Of a DNA stretch of 33,133 nt, positions 1 through 6,929 are shown one piece after another. The stretch is taken from IMG/VR virus record IMGVR_UViG_3300043449_000206, positions 1 to 33,133 of that record; one strand, written 5' to 3'. The number at the start of each line of letters is the position of its first letter. The first letter of the stretch is position 1. The position numbers were made by a program, and so were the translations under genes. The notes beneath the pieces are model-generated. The model made no database searches. It was not told the origin of the DNA and saw only the letters and a list, made by a program, of their open reading frames with translations. Source of the DNA: a virus.

Positions 1-219
1 TCCTGATGGCTTGATTAGTGACGATGGATGCTTAGAAATCAAGTGTCCGAACACGGCAACCCATATCGACACTATTCTTGGTGGCGAACCAGCAAAGAAG
101 TATTACGACCAAATGCAGTGGCAAATGGCGTGTGCAAACAGAAGTTGGTGTGACTTTGTGAGTTTCGACCCACGAATGCCAGCACACTTACAACTGTTTG
201 TCCAAAGAATCCAGCGCAA
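1..219. repeat. Contig-end overlap (left copy) matching 32915-33133
   Basis: Bases 1-219 align without gaps to the last 219 bases of the window. Positions 93-219 are identical to 33007-33133 (127 bases). Positions 1-92 carry 12 substitutions, three of which change an amino acid of the exonuclease. The reading frame is kept across the overlap, so joining the ends restores one gene. An exact 127-base overlap is what a de Bruijn assembler run at k=127 leaves at the ends of a circular contig; that cause is inferred. The diverged 92 bases would then come from a co-occurring strain variant. Confidence 0.9.
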
Positions 220-313
220 TGATGTTTACATTGCAGAACTGGAAAGTGAGGTTGTCCAGTTTCTCAAAGAAGTGGATGACAAAGTTAAAAAACTCAATGA
301 AATTAAGGTGTAA
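2..313 (+). CDS. YqaJ-type exonuclease, C-terminal part (continues from 32607-33133)
   Basis: This is the 3' part of a lambda-exonuclease/YqaJ-family viral recombinase, open from the left edge with its start at 32607 across the circular junction. The visible part starts at PDGL, continues with the catalytic strand LEIKCP (the E-x-K of the PD-(D/E)XK fold) and the helix YYDQMQWQMA with the conserved Gln residues, and ends in a charged helix. The family digests one strand of double-stranded ends 5' to 3' to expose single strands for annealing. The joined protein is about 206 aa, normal for compact phage YqaJ proteins. A TTG at 11 is an internal Leu codon, not a start. The SSB-like gene begins 2 nt after the stop. 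Confidence 0.9.
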   Translation, partial: PDGLISDDGCLEIKCPNTATHIDTILGGEPAKKYYDQMQWQMACANRSWCDFVSFDPRMPAHLQLFVQRIQRNDVYIAELESEVVQFLKEVDDKVKKLNEIKV

Positions 314-315
314 AT

Positions 316-561
316 ATGGAACAGCGCGATAATAGTGGAGTACTTTTTGCTAATGACAAAAGGGAAAAAGAATCACATCCTAATTATAAAGGAAACATTA
401 GGGTTGATGGGAAAGATTATTGGATTTCTGGATGGATTAAAGAGGGCAAGAACGGCAAGTTCATGGGACTAGCAGTCAGCCCTAAAGAAGACCAACCACA
501 ATCTCAAAGCAAGCCTAAAGCCAAGATTCAGGACATGGATGACGATATACCTTTTAATTGA
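316..561 (+). CDS. SSB-like single-stranded DNA-binding protein
   Basis: 81 aa, starting just after the exonuclease gene, with AAGGTG as ribosome-binding site. The body (about residues 10-58) alternates hydrophobic and polar residues (GNIRVDGKDYWISGWIKEG, then KFMGLAVSPK) like a small OB fold. The C-terminus is a flexible Gln/Lys/Pro segment followed by an acidic tip ending DDDIPF-N. That tip resembles the C-terminal peptide bacterial SSB proteins use to recruit partners. With the annealing protein and exonuclease just upstream it would complete a recombination set. The family is inferred from the tail and the context; the OB fold itself is not proven here. Confidence 0.65.
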   Translation: MEQRDNSGVLFANDKREKESHPNYKGNIRVDGKDYWISGWIKEGKNGKFMGLAVSPKEDQPQSQSKPKAKIQDMDDDIPFN

Positions 562-613
562 GAGGCTCTGGAAAACCTCTTAAAAAACCAGTAAAAACAA
601 CGGGGAAAGCGTA

Positions 614-627
614 AGTGAGTACCCACT
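614..627. promoter_or_regulatory. Palindromic operator copy (AGTGAGTACCCACT)
   Basis: This 14-mer matches the consensus palindrome AGTGAGTACTCACT, found six times in the divergent region at 22.67-23.12 kb, at 13 of 14 positions. It lies 20 bp before the start codon at 647, in the only intergenic gap of this plus-strand segment. That placement suggests binding by the same regulator. The binding protein is unknown. Confidence 0.55.
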
Positions 628-646
628 AACTTTGATAGGAGTTAAT

Positions 647-943
647 ATGACTTTGAGTTTTGAAGAACGCAAGCAAATATGGTGGGATTGGCATAAAGAG
701 AATCCACAGGTTTGGCAGTATTTTGAGAAGTTTGCCCTAGAAGCAGTAGGACTAGGGCGCAAAAAGGTCAGTCACTGGCTGATAATTAACAGAATTAGGT
801 GGGAAGTCACCATAGTCACAACAGGTTCAGACTTCAAAATCAGCAACGACTACATTGCTTTTTATGCCCGACTCTGGCAAGCTAAGTATCCTCAGTACAA
901 GGACTTATTCAACACAAAACAGATGATTGGAGAGCCAAGATGA
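647..943 (+). CDS. Conserved phage protein of unknown function
   Basis: 98 aa from the ATG at 647, preferred over the in-frame ATG at 632 because AGGAGT lies 4-5 nt upstream. The protein is rich in Trp and aromatic residues (QIWWDWHKENPQVWQYFEKF, then SHWLIINRIRWE) and ends with helices bearing YIAFYARLWQAKYPQY. It resembles a small family seen near recombination or nuclease genes in many phages, for which I know no activity. It has no signal peptide and no Cys pairs. The predicted operator at 614-627 lies upstream. Its stop overlaps the start of the next gene (ATGA). Confidence 0.7.
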   Translation: MTLSFEERKQIWWDWHKENPQVWQYFEKFALEAVGLGRKKVSHWLIINRIRWEVTIVTTGSDFKISNDYIAFYARLWQAKYPQYKDLFNTKQMIGEPR

Positions 944-1038
944 TTGAAAATGTACTTAACATAATTACCGTTTTGGCTATTGGTGGAGGTGTACTCATAC
1001 TTGGCGTATGGGTCTTCCTCCACTTCTTTGACGATTAA
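940..1038 (+). CDS. 32-aa single-pass membrane peptide
   Basis: MIENVLNIITVLAIGGGVLI followed by LGVWVFLHFFDD. Almost the whole peptide is one transmembrane helix (residues about 5-28) with an acidic end on each side. The ATG overlaps the stop of the preceding gene (ATGA), which argues for translation by coupling. Its own stop codon overlaps the endolysin stop codon on the other strand. It could be a small membrane effector or a lysis modulator; nothing identifies the function. Confidence 0.55.
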   Translation: MIENVLNIITVLAIGGGVLILGVWVFLHFFDD

Positions 1039-1646
1039 GCCATCAGAACATCAATGGCAGTCTGGGTTCGGGCAACCCTGTCATCCAAACCATGTGTGCC
1101 GCCATTGATTCTCTTAGTTAGACCCGTCATATCGTTGGCATCAGCAAACTGATTTAGCTTATTCTTGTCCCAAAACCACCCTGCGGACAAGGCGGCATAC
1201 TGAGGAGATGACACCAAGTCAGGGTTATCCAGTAGATCAACTCCCAAAGCCTCTCCACAAGCCCTGTAGTTGTCTTTGCCTGTCAACTGAATCAAACCCC
1301 TTCCACGGTACTTAAAACCCTCTCCAGAGGCTTCATTTCCATTGCCCATGCGGTCAGCGTAGACCTTGTTGGCAATCTTCTCAGGATTGCGGTGGTAAGG
1401 TTGGGCAACATCCAAACTAGGGAAACGCTTAGGCCAAACCTTTGTCAAACCCTCTGCACTATAGTTCAGGTTTTCTTTGAGAGCAGTGAATCCACCGCTT
1501 TCATGAGCGCATTGCCCCAAGAAACAAGCTTGTCTCTCAGGCGTTGATATGTCGAAACGATCAAAAGTTTCATTGATTGCATCTATCCACTCCTCTGCCT
1601 TGATAGGCGTTATCTTCAATGCTTGGGCTAACTGTTCACTGTTCAT
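1035..1646 (-). CDS. Endolysin, glycoside hydrolase family 19 (lysozyme/chitinase type)
   Basis: 203 aa, a single-domain GH19 endolysin. It would cleave the glycan strands of peptidoglycan at the end of infection. Family signatures are GQCAHESGGF with catalytic Glu49, ENLNYSAEGL with the second Glu58, then VYADRMGNG and the strongly conserved YRGRGLIQLTGKDNY. No signal peptide or cell-wall binding domain is visible, so export depends on a holin. It is the last gene of the late minus-strand block. Its start overlaps the end of Rz (ATGA), and its stop overlaps a convergent gene. The length is normal for the family. Confidence 0.95.
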   Translation of the reverse strand: MNSEQLAQALKITPIKAEEWIDAINETFDRFDISTPERQACFLGQCAHESGGFTALKENLNYSAEGLTKVWPKRFPSLDVAQPYHRNPEKIANKVYADRMGNGNEASGEGFKYRGRGLIQLTGKDNYRACGEALGVDLLDNPDLVSSPQYAALSAGWFWDKNKLNQFADANDMTGLTKRINGGTHGLDDRVARTQTAIDVLMA

Positions 1647-2131
1647 TTGCTCTCCTTCTGGTTAATCATCTCTCTGACTTGATTGTAGGTGGCGATACAG
1701 GCGTTGAGCTTTCTGGCGGTGAGGTCGGCTTCGTCTGTGATGGCGAGAATATCTCTAGCAACCTCTGGCTGAAGTTCGGCTGTTGGGGGGTCAGATCGCT
1801 CGGCAATGGGGGCATCTGAGGGGGTTGGTAAGGTTGGGCAGGAGGGCGTTTTGACAGGAATCCGCAACCGCAAAGCACCAGACTTGATGTCAGAATCACG
1901 CTTTTGAATAACGACTTTTGCATTCTTGTTTGCCTTTACCAGTTCAGTTGCTTGATTTTGCACCGCTGTCACCAGTGCCTGTTCCTTTTGCCTAGCTTCT
2001 TGGTTAAGTCGGGCAATCTCCATCTGCTGTTTGGCAAACTCGTCTTGCCCACCCTTGTAATAACCACCGCCAAAGGCACTCAGCACCGCCAAAACGATGC
2101 CAAGAAGCACATACGGGTTCAATATACTCAT
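1643..2131 (-). CDS. Rz: Inner-membrane spanin (Rz-like)
   Basis: 162 aa. An N-terminal transmembrane anchor (about residues 7-27, YVLLGIVLAVLSAFGGGYY) is followed by a long charged coiled coil (residues 32-80) and a C-terminal region with two Cys. This is the architecture of lambda Rz, which spans the periplasm with Rz1 and fuses inner and outer membranes after the endolysin acts. The identification is strengthened by a lipoprotein gene nested in another frame (1666-1923). It overlaps its upstream neighbour (2128) and the endolysin (1646) by ATGA. Confidence 0.88.
   Translation of the reverse strand: MSILNPYVLLGIVLAVLSAFGGGYYKGGQDEFAKQQMEIARLNQEARQKEQALVTAVQNQATELVKANKNAKVVIQKRDSDIKSGALRLRIPVKTPSCPTLPTPSDAPIAERSDPPTAELQPEVARDILAITDEADLTARKLNACIATYNQVREMINQKESK
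1666..1923 (-). CDS. Rz1: Outer-membrane spanin lipoprotein (Rz1-like), nested within Rz
   Basis: 85 aa, read in a different frame wholly inside the Rz-like gene. MQKSLFKSVILTSSLVLCGC is a lipoprotein signal, with LCGC as lipobox and Cys20 as the lipidated residue. The mature part is very rich in Pro and Ser (PPAQPYQPPQMPPLP) and has no transmembrane segment. That is the usual composition of Rz1, which sits in the outer-membrane inner leaflet and binds Rz. Nested Rz/Rz1 pairs are known in lambdoid and T7-like phages; the double coding is seen directly here. Confidence 0.88.
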   Translation of the reverse strand: MQKSLFKSVILTSSLVLCGCGFLSKRPPAQPYQPPQMPPLPSDLTPQQPNFSQRLLEIFSPSQTKPTSPPESSTPVSPPTIKSER

Positions 2132-2457
2132 TCTTTGGCTTCTAACTTTGGGTCGCTATCAGCATCAGCATCAGCCTTGGCAATAGCCTTGGCACTGGCT
2201 GAAACAGCACTACGACCAGCCACACCACCCAAAACACCAGTTACAAACACCATAATGGTGCTGATTTGCTGTGTGTAAACCTTGTCAATCGGAGCCATGC
2301 CTGACATGGGTTGAGTCACATAGGTCACAGAGTACAAGAACATACCCATAGAACCCACCAAAACAATCAACAAGGCAAAAATCACCATTGCCCAAATCCT
2401 TACCTCAATTTCTTCAGCAGTCATGCGAGTGCTAGGCTTGTATCCAACTGTAGGCAT
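2128..2457 (-). CDS. Putative holin, two transmembrane segments
   Basis: 109 aa with two predicted transmembrane helices, about residues 23-46 (WAMVIFALLIVLVGSMGMFL) and 67-85 (ISTIMVFVTGVLGGVAG). The C-terminal tail is Ala/Lys/Asp/Glu-rich and charged. Two helices plus a charged tail, next to Rz and upstream of the endolysin, suggest a class II-like holin. No sequence family was recognised, so the function rests on topology and location. Its start overlaps the stop of the lipoprotein gene (TAATG), and its end overlaps Rz (ATGA). Confidence 0.6.
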   Translation of the reverse strand: MPTVGYKPSTRMTAEEIEVRIWAMVIFALLIVLVGSMGMFLYSVTYVTQPMSGMAPIDKVYTQQISTIMVFVTGVLGGVAGRSAVSASAKAIAKADADADSDPKLEAKE

Positions 2458-2630
2458 TATTTTTTCTCCGCTTCAGGTTTAACAAGTTGCTCAGGACAAG
2501 TTCCAGTTGCAACACAAACAGGGGGCTTGCAGTCCAAATTATCCCAATTGCGAGGGTCTTGGCAAGGATACCTAAACTTGTCATCGCAACCCATCAAAAG
2601 TGTCAACGCAATCAAACAAATTACTCTCAT
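2457..2630 (-). CDS. Small Cys-rich lipoprotein in the lysis cassette
   Basis: 57 aa: MRVICLIALTLLMGCDDKFR and on. LLMGC is a lipobox with Cys15 as lipidated residue. The mature peptide is short and has four further Cys (PCQDPRNW, DCKPPVCVATGTC), so disulfides are likely in the periplasm. It overlaps its neighbours by ATGA (2630) and TAATG (2457), which supports it as a real gene. The Asp-Asp after the lipid Cys would favour retention in the inner membrane. It may assist lysis or membrane targeting; the function is unknown. Confidence 0.7.
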   Translation of the reverse strand: MRVICLIALTLLMGCDDKFRYPCQDPRNWDNLDCKPPVCVATGTCPEQLVKPEAEKK

Positions 2631-2791
2631 TTCTCTCTCTCCCTATCTTTTTGTTCAACTTGTCTTCTCAACTTCTCAACCTTTTCAACCTGAGTCTTCG
2701 CCTCATTCTTAGTCTCCAAGATGTCAAGATAAAGAAATGCCATCAAAGGCAAAAGCAAAGCAATCAGTACGCAAGCCGCAATCCAACCCAT
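2627..2791 (-). CDS. Small membrane protein with charged cytoplasmic helix
   Basis: 54 aa from the ATG at 2791: MGWIAACVLIALLLPLMAFL, a transmembrane helix, followed by a highly charged coiled-coil-like helix (VEKVEKLRRQVEQ). The start at 2791 is chosen because it overlaps the upstream stop as TAATG and GGGGGAAG lies just before it. An in-frame ATG at 2914 would add 41 residues but would overlap the clearly coding upstream membrane gene by 124 nt. The end overlaps the lipoprotein gene by ATGA. It could be an antiholin- or holin-like partner, which is speculative. Confidence 0.65.
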   Translation of the reverse strand: MGWIAACVLIALLLPLMAFLYLDILETKNEAKTQVEKVEKLRRQVEQKDREREK

Positions 2792-3486
2792 TACTTCTTC
2801 CCCCAATGGCTTACGAACACGAACCACATCCACAGGTAAAGGAGGAATATAAAAGTCGCTACCACTGCCGCTAGCTTTGCTTGTAGGTTTCTTTCTTCCT
2901 CTTTGCGTAGCCATGCCTCTTGCCTCTTGATCGCCTCTTGCTTCAACCTTGCCTGAGTCTGCTCCTCCTCAATCTTGTCTTTCATGCTGAAGACCTCTGA
3001 GTACAGTGCGCCCATCTCAGGAGGGCTTTGATACACCATGCACTCACGAATCTGCACCACCAACGCATCCATCTCTTGCTGTGCCATCACCCTCTTTAAA
3101 GCCGCTTCCATGTGGTTTTGGTCAGGGTCATAAACAGTCAGACTCTTTTCTTCTTCTTCCCTTATATGTGCCGCCAACTGCTCCTGAAGCCTGAAAAACT
3201 CAGTCAGATTCTTGACAATATCAACTTTGACTTGGGTTTCGTCAACAGCAACGAACTTTTCCTTCTTTTTCGCCACAGGCTTGGGCGTTGACTGCTTTGC
3301 CTTGGGTTTGAAGAAGTTACTAAATTTACTCCAAAATCCAGTAACTTCCTTATAAACGCCAGCAACCTCATCAACAGTTGACTTGACCTCCATGAAGGAC
3401 TCTTTGGCTTGCTTGTACAGGTCACAGCCAGCTTGAATCTGCTTGACAAGTCCTGCCGCAAGAAGGCAAATGCTAATCGGGTCAAT
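2791..3486 (-). CDS. Membrane-anchored coiled-coil phage protein, probable ATT start
   Basis: About 231 aa if initiated at the ATT at 3486. The N-terminus would then read (M)DPISICLLAAGLVKQIQAG, matching a pattern (M-D-P-hydrophobic-A) known at the start of several phage structural proteins. AAGGA lies 6 nt before the ATT, right after the upstream stop. The first in-frame ATG (3393) would remove 31 residues and lacks a good ribosome site. A Lys-rich linker follows, then a charged coiled coil (residues about 80-200, with IEEEQTQARLKQEAIKRQEA) and a C-terminal transmembrane helix (LAAVVATFIFLLYLWMWFVF). It sits between the ejection proteins and the lysis genes. Function unknown. Confidence 0.7.
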   Translation of the reverse strand: MDPISICLLAAGLVKQIQAGCDLYKQAKESFMEVKSTVDEVAGVYKEVTGFWSKFSNFFKPKAKQSTPKPVAKKKEKFVAVDETQVKVDIVKNLTEFFRLQEQLAAHIREEEEKSLTVYDPDQNHMEAALKRVMAQQEMDALVVQIRECMVYQSPPEMGALYSEVFSMKDKIEEEQTQARLKQEAIKRQEAWLRKEEERNLQAKLAAVVATFIFLLYLWMWFVFVSHWGKK

Positions 3487-3495
3487 TTTGTGTCC

Positions 3496-5301
3496 TTATT
3501 TTTTCAAAGGCACATTTGACACATCAAACTCATCTTTGGCAGATGGCGCACCAAATGGATACTGTTGTTTTTCTTCAGCAGTAATGATGTTGGTCAGTGG
3601 CTCAACGACAAGTTTTGTAAATGCAGTTGGGGAGGTTAGCTTTTCTCTTGCTGTTGACAAATACTTGATTGCTTTTGCGCCTTTAGGGTCAAGCAATGCT
3701 TTTGCCAATGTTCTTTGAGACAAGAAAAGCGCACCACCAGCAACTGCGGCAGTACCAAGATTGTCAGTGACCTTTTGTTGTTGTTCAGGACTCAACAAAA
3801 AATAATATCCAAGACCTAATGTTGGGGTAAGAATATTTAAAGCCGCACCTGTTGTTCTATAGTTTAGCCCCGGCATTGCTTTTGCCTCAACCAAACCCAA
3901 CTTAGCACCTTCATTCATTTGCTTGATAGCGGCATCTTGTGGCGTATTGCCAAACAATCTGTTATATGTGTTTGCAAAAGCCTTGTCTTGTTCTAAGTTT
4001 TTTGCAAATTGCAACATATTTTCAGGTGTGCTAACCATCGCTTCAAGATAGCCGTATCGCAAAGCATCAATAATTTCATTTGCTGGTTTTTTTGACAACT
4101 TAGATGCCGCAGTCACAGACTTAAACAAGTCAAGAGTTGGCGTTTCTTTCCCAGCCGCAAACAAATGTCCACCAACTTCTTCTGCATTTTTTGTTAGTGC
4201 TTCTTGTATTGCATCAGTTTGAAGACCTTGAATCCCCTCTCTGTATGTTTTGGTGACATTCCTATATTTTTTAAGAGTATCACCTTTTAAAGTTGTATTA
4301 GCAGAATAATCCATAGCCTTATCAAACTGAGAAATCAATTCACTTATTGTTTGTGAGGCACGACTATCTTTTTCGCTAGAAACACGAGAATTGTATTTGT
4401 CTCTATTTTCTGCAAGCCAACGACTTCTTATTTGATGAAGCGTAGGAACATCAAGTTCTGTTGGCAGAGCCTTCATTTCATTAAGAATAGATTTTTGACT
4501 ATTTGTTAAAGCAGAAGGATTTGCCAACAATTTATCAGCAAATGATTTGATGCCAAAGGTTGTTACCTTAGATTTTGTGTCAGCAAAAATGTCTTTATAA
4601 ATTGAATCAACTGAATCACTTAGTGATTTTTCACCTTGTTTGATAAAATTTTGTAAGATTTGACCAGACGAATATTGAGAAGATGTGTTTGTCCGCAAAG
4701 CCATGTCAAGTTCAGGACTCTTTACAAGAGACTTCAATATATCCTTAGAACCTGTCATTAACGCATCTTGGATTTCTTTGTCTTTGTCTTTAAATACGCC
4801 AAATGTCACTGGTGTATATACAATTCCTTCTAAAGCGGCAAATAAGTTTGCACCTGTTCTTTGACTTGCTGGCAATGTTGAGTTGTATCGTTGTAAAAAT
4901 TCTTCTGCGGCTTTGTTTGCATCAGGTGCATTTTTAGAAGTGAATCCAAGTTTGTCAGCACCAAAGCGCAAAACTTTGCCAAATCCTTTAAGAACAAGAT
5001 TGCCACCAGCATCCCATGCGGCTTCTTCAATTCCTGCTTGGGTTGCCAATGATAAAGATGGAGTCTCTCCCCTAGAAACTTGTTCGTAAAGCTCACCTCC
5101 AAAACCACCAACACCAGCACCAACGGTACTAAGCGGGAATGGCAATGGTGCTCCAACAATTAATCCACCTAACTCCTGAGCACCAAAAGCATCTCGCTGA
5201 CGATACTCAGGACTCATAATAGATTTGCTCATATCTACATTTGAGGGTTCTGTCTTGTCCCCAATTAGAGGAAAATTGCTTACATCAAATTCGTCAGCCA
5301 T
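3496..5301 (-). CDS. Internal virion / DNA ejection protein (third of the set)
   Basis: 601 aa from the ATG at 5301, which has GGAGG 5 nt upstream; an in-frame TTG at 5313 is less likely. It has an N-terminal hydrophobic Gly/Ala/Pro region (residues 25-70), a long predominantly helical middle, and hydrophobic segments near residues 485-530 (LGLGYYFLLSPEQ, then AAVAGGALFLS). This fits ejection proteins that form a channel across the host envelope. The motif DEFDVSN-x-PL occurs at residues 3-11 and again at the extreme C-terminus. It starts 1 nt after the previous gene ends. The assignment rests on position, size and composition; no enzymatic motif is evident. Confidence 0.65.
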   Translation of the reverse strand: MADEFDVSNFPLIGDKTEPSNVDMSKSIMSPEYRQRDAFGAQELGGLIVGAPLPFPLSTVGAGVGGFGGELYEQVSRGETPSLSLATQAGIEEAAWDAGGNLVLKGFGKVLRFGADKLGFTSKNAPDANKAAEEFLQRYNSTLPASQRTGANLFAALEGIVYTPVTFGVFKDKDKEIQDALMTGSKDILKSLVKSPELDMALRTNTSSQYSSGQILQNFIKQGEKSLSDSVDSIYKDIFADTKSKVTTFGIKSFADKLLANPSALTNSQKSILNEMKALPTELDVPTLHQIRSRWLAENRDKYNSRVSSEKDSRASQTISELISQFDKAMDYSANTTLKGDTLKKYRNVTKTYREGIQGLQTDAIQEALTKNAEEVGGHLFAAGKETPTLDLFKSVTAASKLSKKPANEIIDALRYGYLEAMVSTPENMLQFAKNLEQDKAFANTYNRLFGNTPQDAAIKQMNEGAKLGLVEAKAMPGLNYRTTGAALNILTPTLGLGYYFLLSPEQQQKVTDNLGTAAVAGGALFLSQRTLAKALLDPKGAKAIKYLSTAREKLTSPTAFTKLVVEPLTNIITAEEKQQYPFGAPSAKDEFDVSNVPLKK

Positions 5302-5302
5302 T

Positions 5303-6919
5303 TCAGCCTCCAATGTACAGTTCTTTTTTCAGTTGATTGATTTCAGCATCTTCTTGCGGTGTCTTGGATTTTTTACGCTTGACATTTGTAACCAACTCTT
5401 GCAATCGACCAAGTTTGTTTTGAAATTCAATCCTTTGGTCGGCTTCATTAAATCCAATCAAAGATTCTTTGTTTGCTTTCTTATATTCTTTTGCTCTGTT
5501 GTAGGTGTACTCATTTTCTGCCAAATCAACCTTGAGTAACCCAACCAATCTCTTGATTGTTTCTGGTTGTTGCAAAGCATTAGGAGCAGTCTTCTCCAAA
5601 CTCGCCAATTCTTTTGCCGCCAACGAGCCGGGATAGTTCTTGACCAATGGGAAGATGTATCTAGTACCCATTGCTTGAATAAGCTGAGTATTCGATGTGG
5701 CATTCTTTAAGTCACTTCCAACAGGGATGCCAAGAGAAATCAAAGCACCAACAACTGCTTCTTTCCCTTCTGCAAATTTTCCAGTAAATGCGTTTTCTAA
5801 AGAAGTTTCTAGCGTAGCAATATTGCGCTTTGATGCAGTTCCTGCCGCAACAGCAGACCCAAGATTCTTGAAGTTCTCAGCAGTATATTTACCTGTTTCT
5901 TCAGCTTCTTTCTTTTGTCCAGCCGCAAGAGCTTTCCCAAGCATCCCCAAGCCTTCACCAAGAGATTCCTCTAAGGATTTGCCTTGTGTCAATTTGTTAA
6001 TTCTTGCTTGAACAATATCGTATTTCTTTTTATCTTTAACAGGGTCAAGTACATCCAACTCTGCCATCAAGTCAAAGATTTCTTCAGTTGGTCGTTTATC
6101 TGTCTTTTCAAGTTGCTTGACAAGCTCATCGTTATATTCTTTAGTTCCTTCTTTAAAGCCTTTGCTTTGTGCAACCAAACGAGCTTTTTGGATGTCTTGT
6201 GGTACTTTGTCTGGACTTTCAACTTCTCTTAGGTCAGCAACATTTCCGCTAACCTTATAAGTTGCCATGCTTGCAGGGGTGTATTTACCTGAACGAAGCA
6301 ATTGTTCAAATGGGTCAGCACCTTGTTTTTCACGAAGTCGTTGAGTAGTCAAAGCCATTTCAGACATTGATTTACGAGCACTTTCAGCAATCTTCATTGC
6401 TAACTCAGGAGCAGTTTGGGCATATTTCTGAGCAACTCTCAATTGTTGTTCAGGGTCGCTTGGGTCAAGTTCACTCAAGATTTGCTGTTGCAAACCAATC
6501 ATGCGTAACTGTGGGTCTTGTCCACCCAAAGCACCACCAACAACATCACCCAACTGCTGACCACCACGGTAGAAACCATAGTCTGCTTGTTGCATAGGAG
6601 ATAACTGTGCAAATGCCAATGCACGATCACGCATAGCCGCTTGACGCTTTTGCAAGTATTCCATCTCTGCCGCACGAGAGATTTCAGGACTGAACATCCC
6701 ACCCACAATAGATGAAGGTTGATTTGCCATCAATGGCTCAAATTGAAAAGGTTGCTGTATATATGGGTCAGGTGGGTTAAGTGGTATATTTAACATCCCA
6801 GCAGGAGAAGTACTAGGTTTGATAAAAAATTCTTCATTAAATCTTCTTCGTGCATTTTCTATGCTTGTAGTTACTGGATCAGTAACTTCTTGTTCAAAGG
6901 GTAAGTCAGTATTTGCCAT
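5303..6919 (-). CDS. Internal virion / DNA ejection protein (second of the set)
   Basis: 538 aa, mostly helical, with Gln/Ala-rich stretches in the first third (LQKRQAAMRDRALAFAQLSP and LGDVVGGALGGQDPQLRMIG) and long charged helices after. There is no signal peptide. It lies in the row of three large minus-strand genes between the tail genes and the lysis cassette, where P22-like and T7-like phages encode the proteins injected ahead of DNA. The C-terminus ends KKELYIGG, and the TGA is followed after one base by the ATG of the next gene. A lytic domain was looked for and not recognised. Confidence 0.62.
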   Translation of the reverse strand: MANTDLPFEQEVTDPVTTSIENARRRFNEEFFIKPSTSPAGMLNIPLNPPDPYIQQPFQFEPLMANQPSSIVGGMFSPEISRAAEMEYLQKRQAAMRDRALAFAQLSPMQQADYGFYRGGQQLGDVVGGALGGQDPQLRMIGLQQQILSELDPSDPEQQLRVAQKYAQTAPELAMKIAESARKSMSEMALTTQRLREKQGADPFEQLLRSGKYTPASMATYKVSGNVADLREVESPDKVPQDIQKARLVAQSKGFKEGTKEYNDELVKQLEKTDKRPTEEIFDLMAELDVLDPVKDKKKYDIVQARINKLTQGKSLEESLGEGLGMLGKALAAGQKKEAEETGKYTAENFKNLGSAVAAGTASKRNIATLETSLENAFTGKFAEGKEAVVGALISLGIPVGSDLKNATSNTQLIQAMGTRYIFPLVKNYPGSLAAKELASLEKTAPNALQQPETIKRLVGLLKVDLAENEYTYNRAKEYKKANKESLIGFNEADQRIEFQNKLGRLQELVTNVKRKKSKTPQEDAEINQLKKELYIGG

Positions 6920-6929
6920 GATTTATTCC

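Noticed and set aside
2792-2914. N-terminal extension of the 54-aa membrane protein to 2914
   Set aside because: It would overlap the transmembrane end of the upstream gene by 124 nt. The start at 2791 has TAATG coupling and a strong ribosome site. The longer form cannot be fully excluded.
3204-3485. TTG-initiated frame at 3485
   Set aside because: It is shifted by one base from the ATT frame. Its product looks random, whereas the ATT frame continues the membrane-protein sequence.
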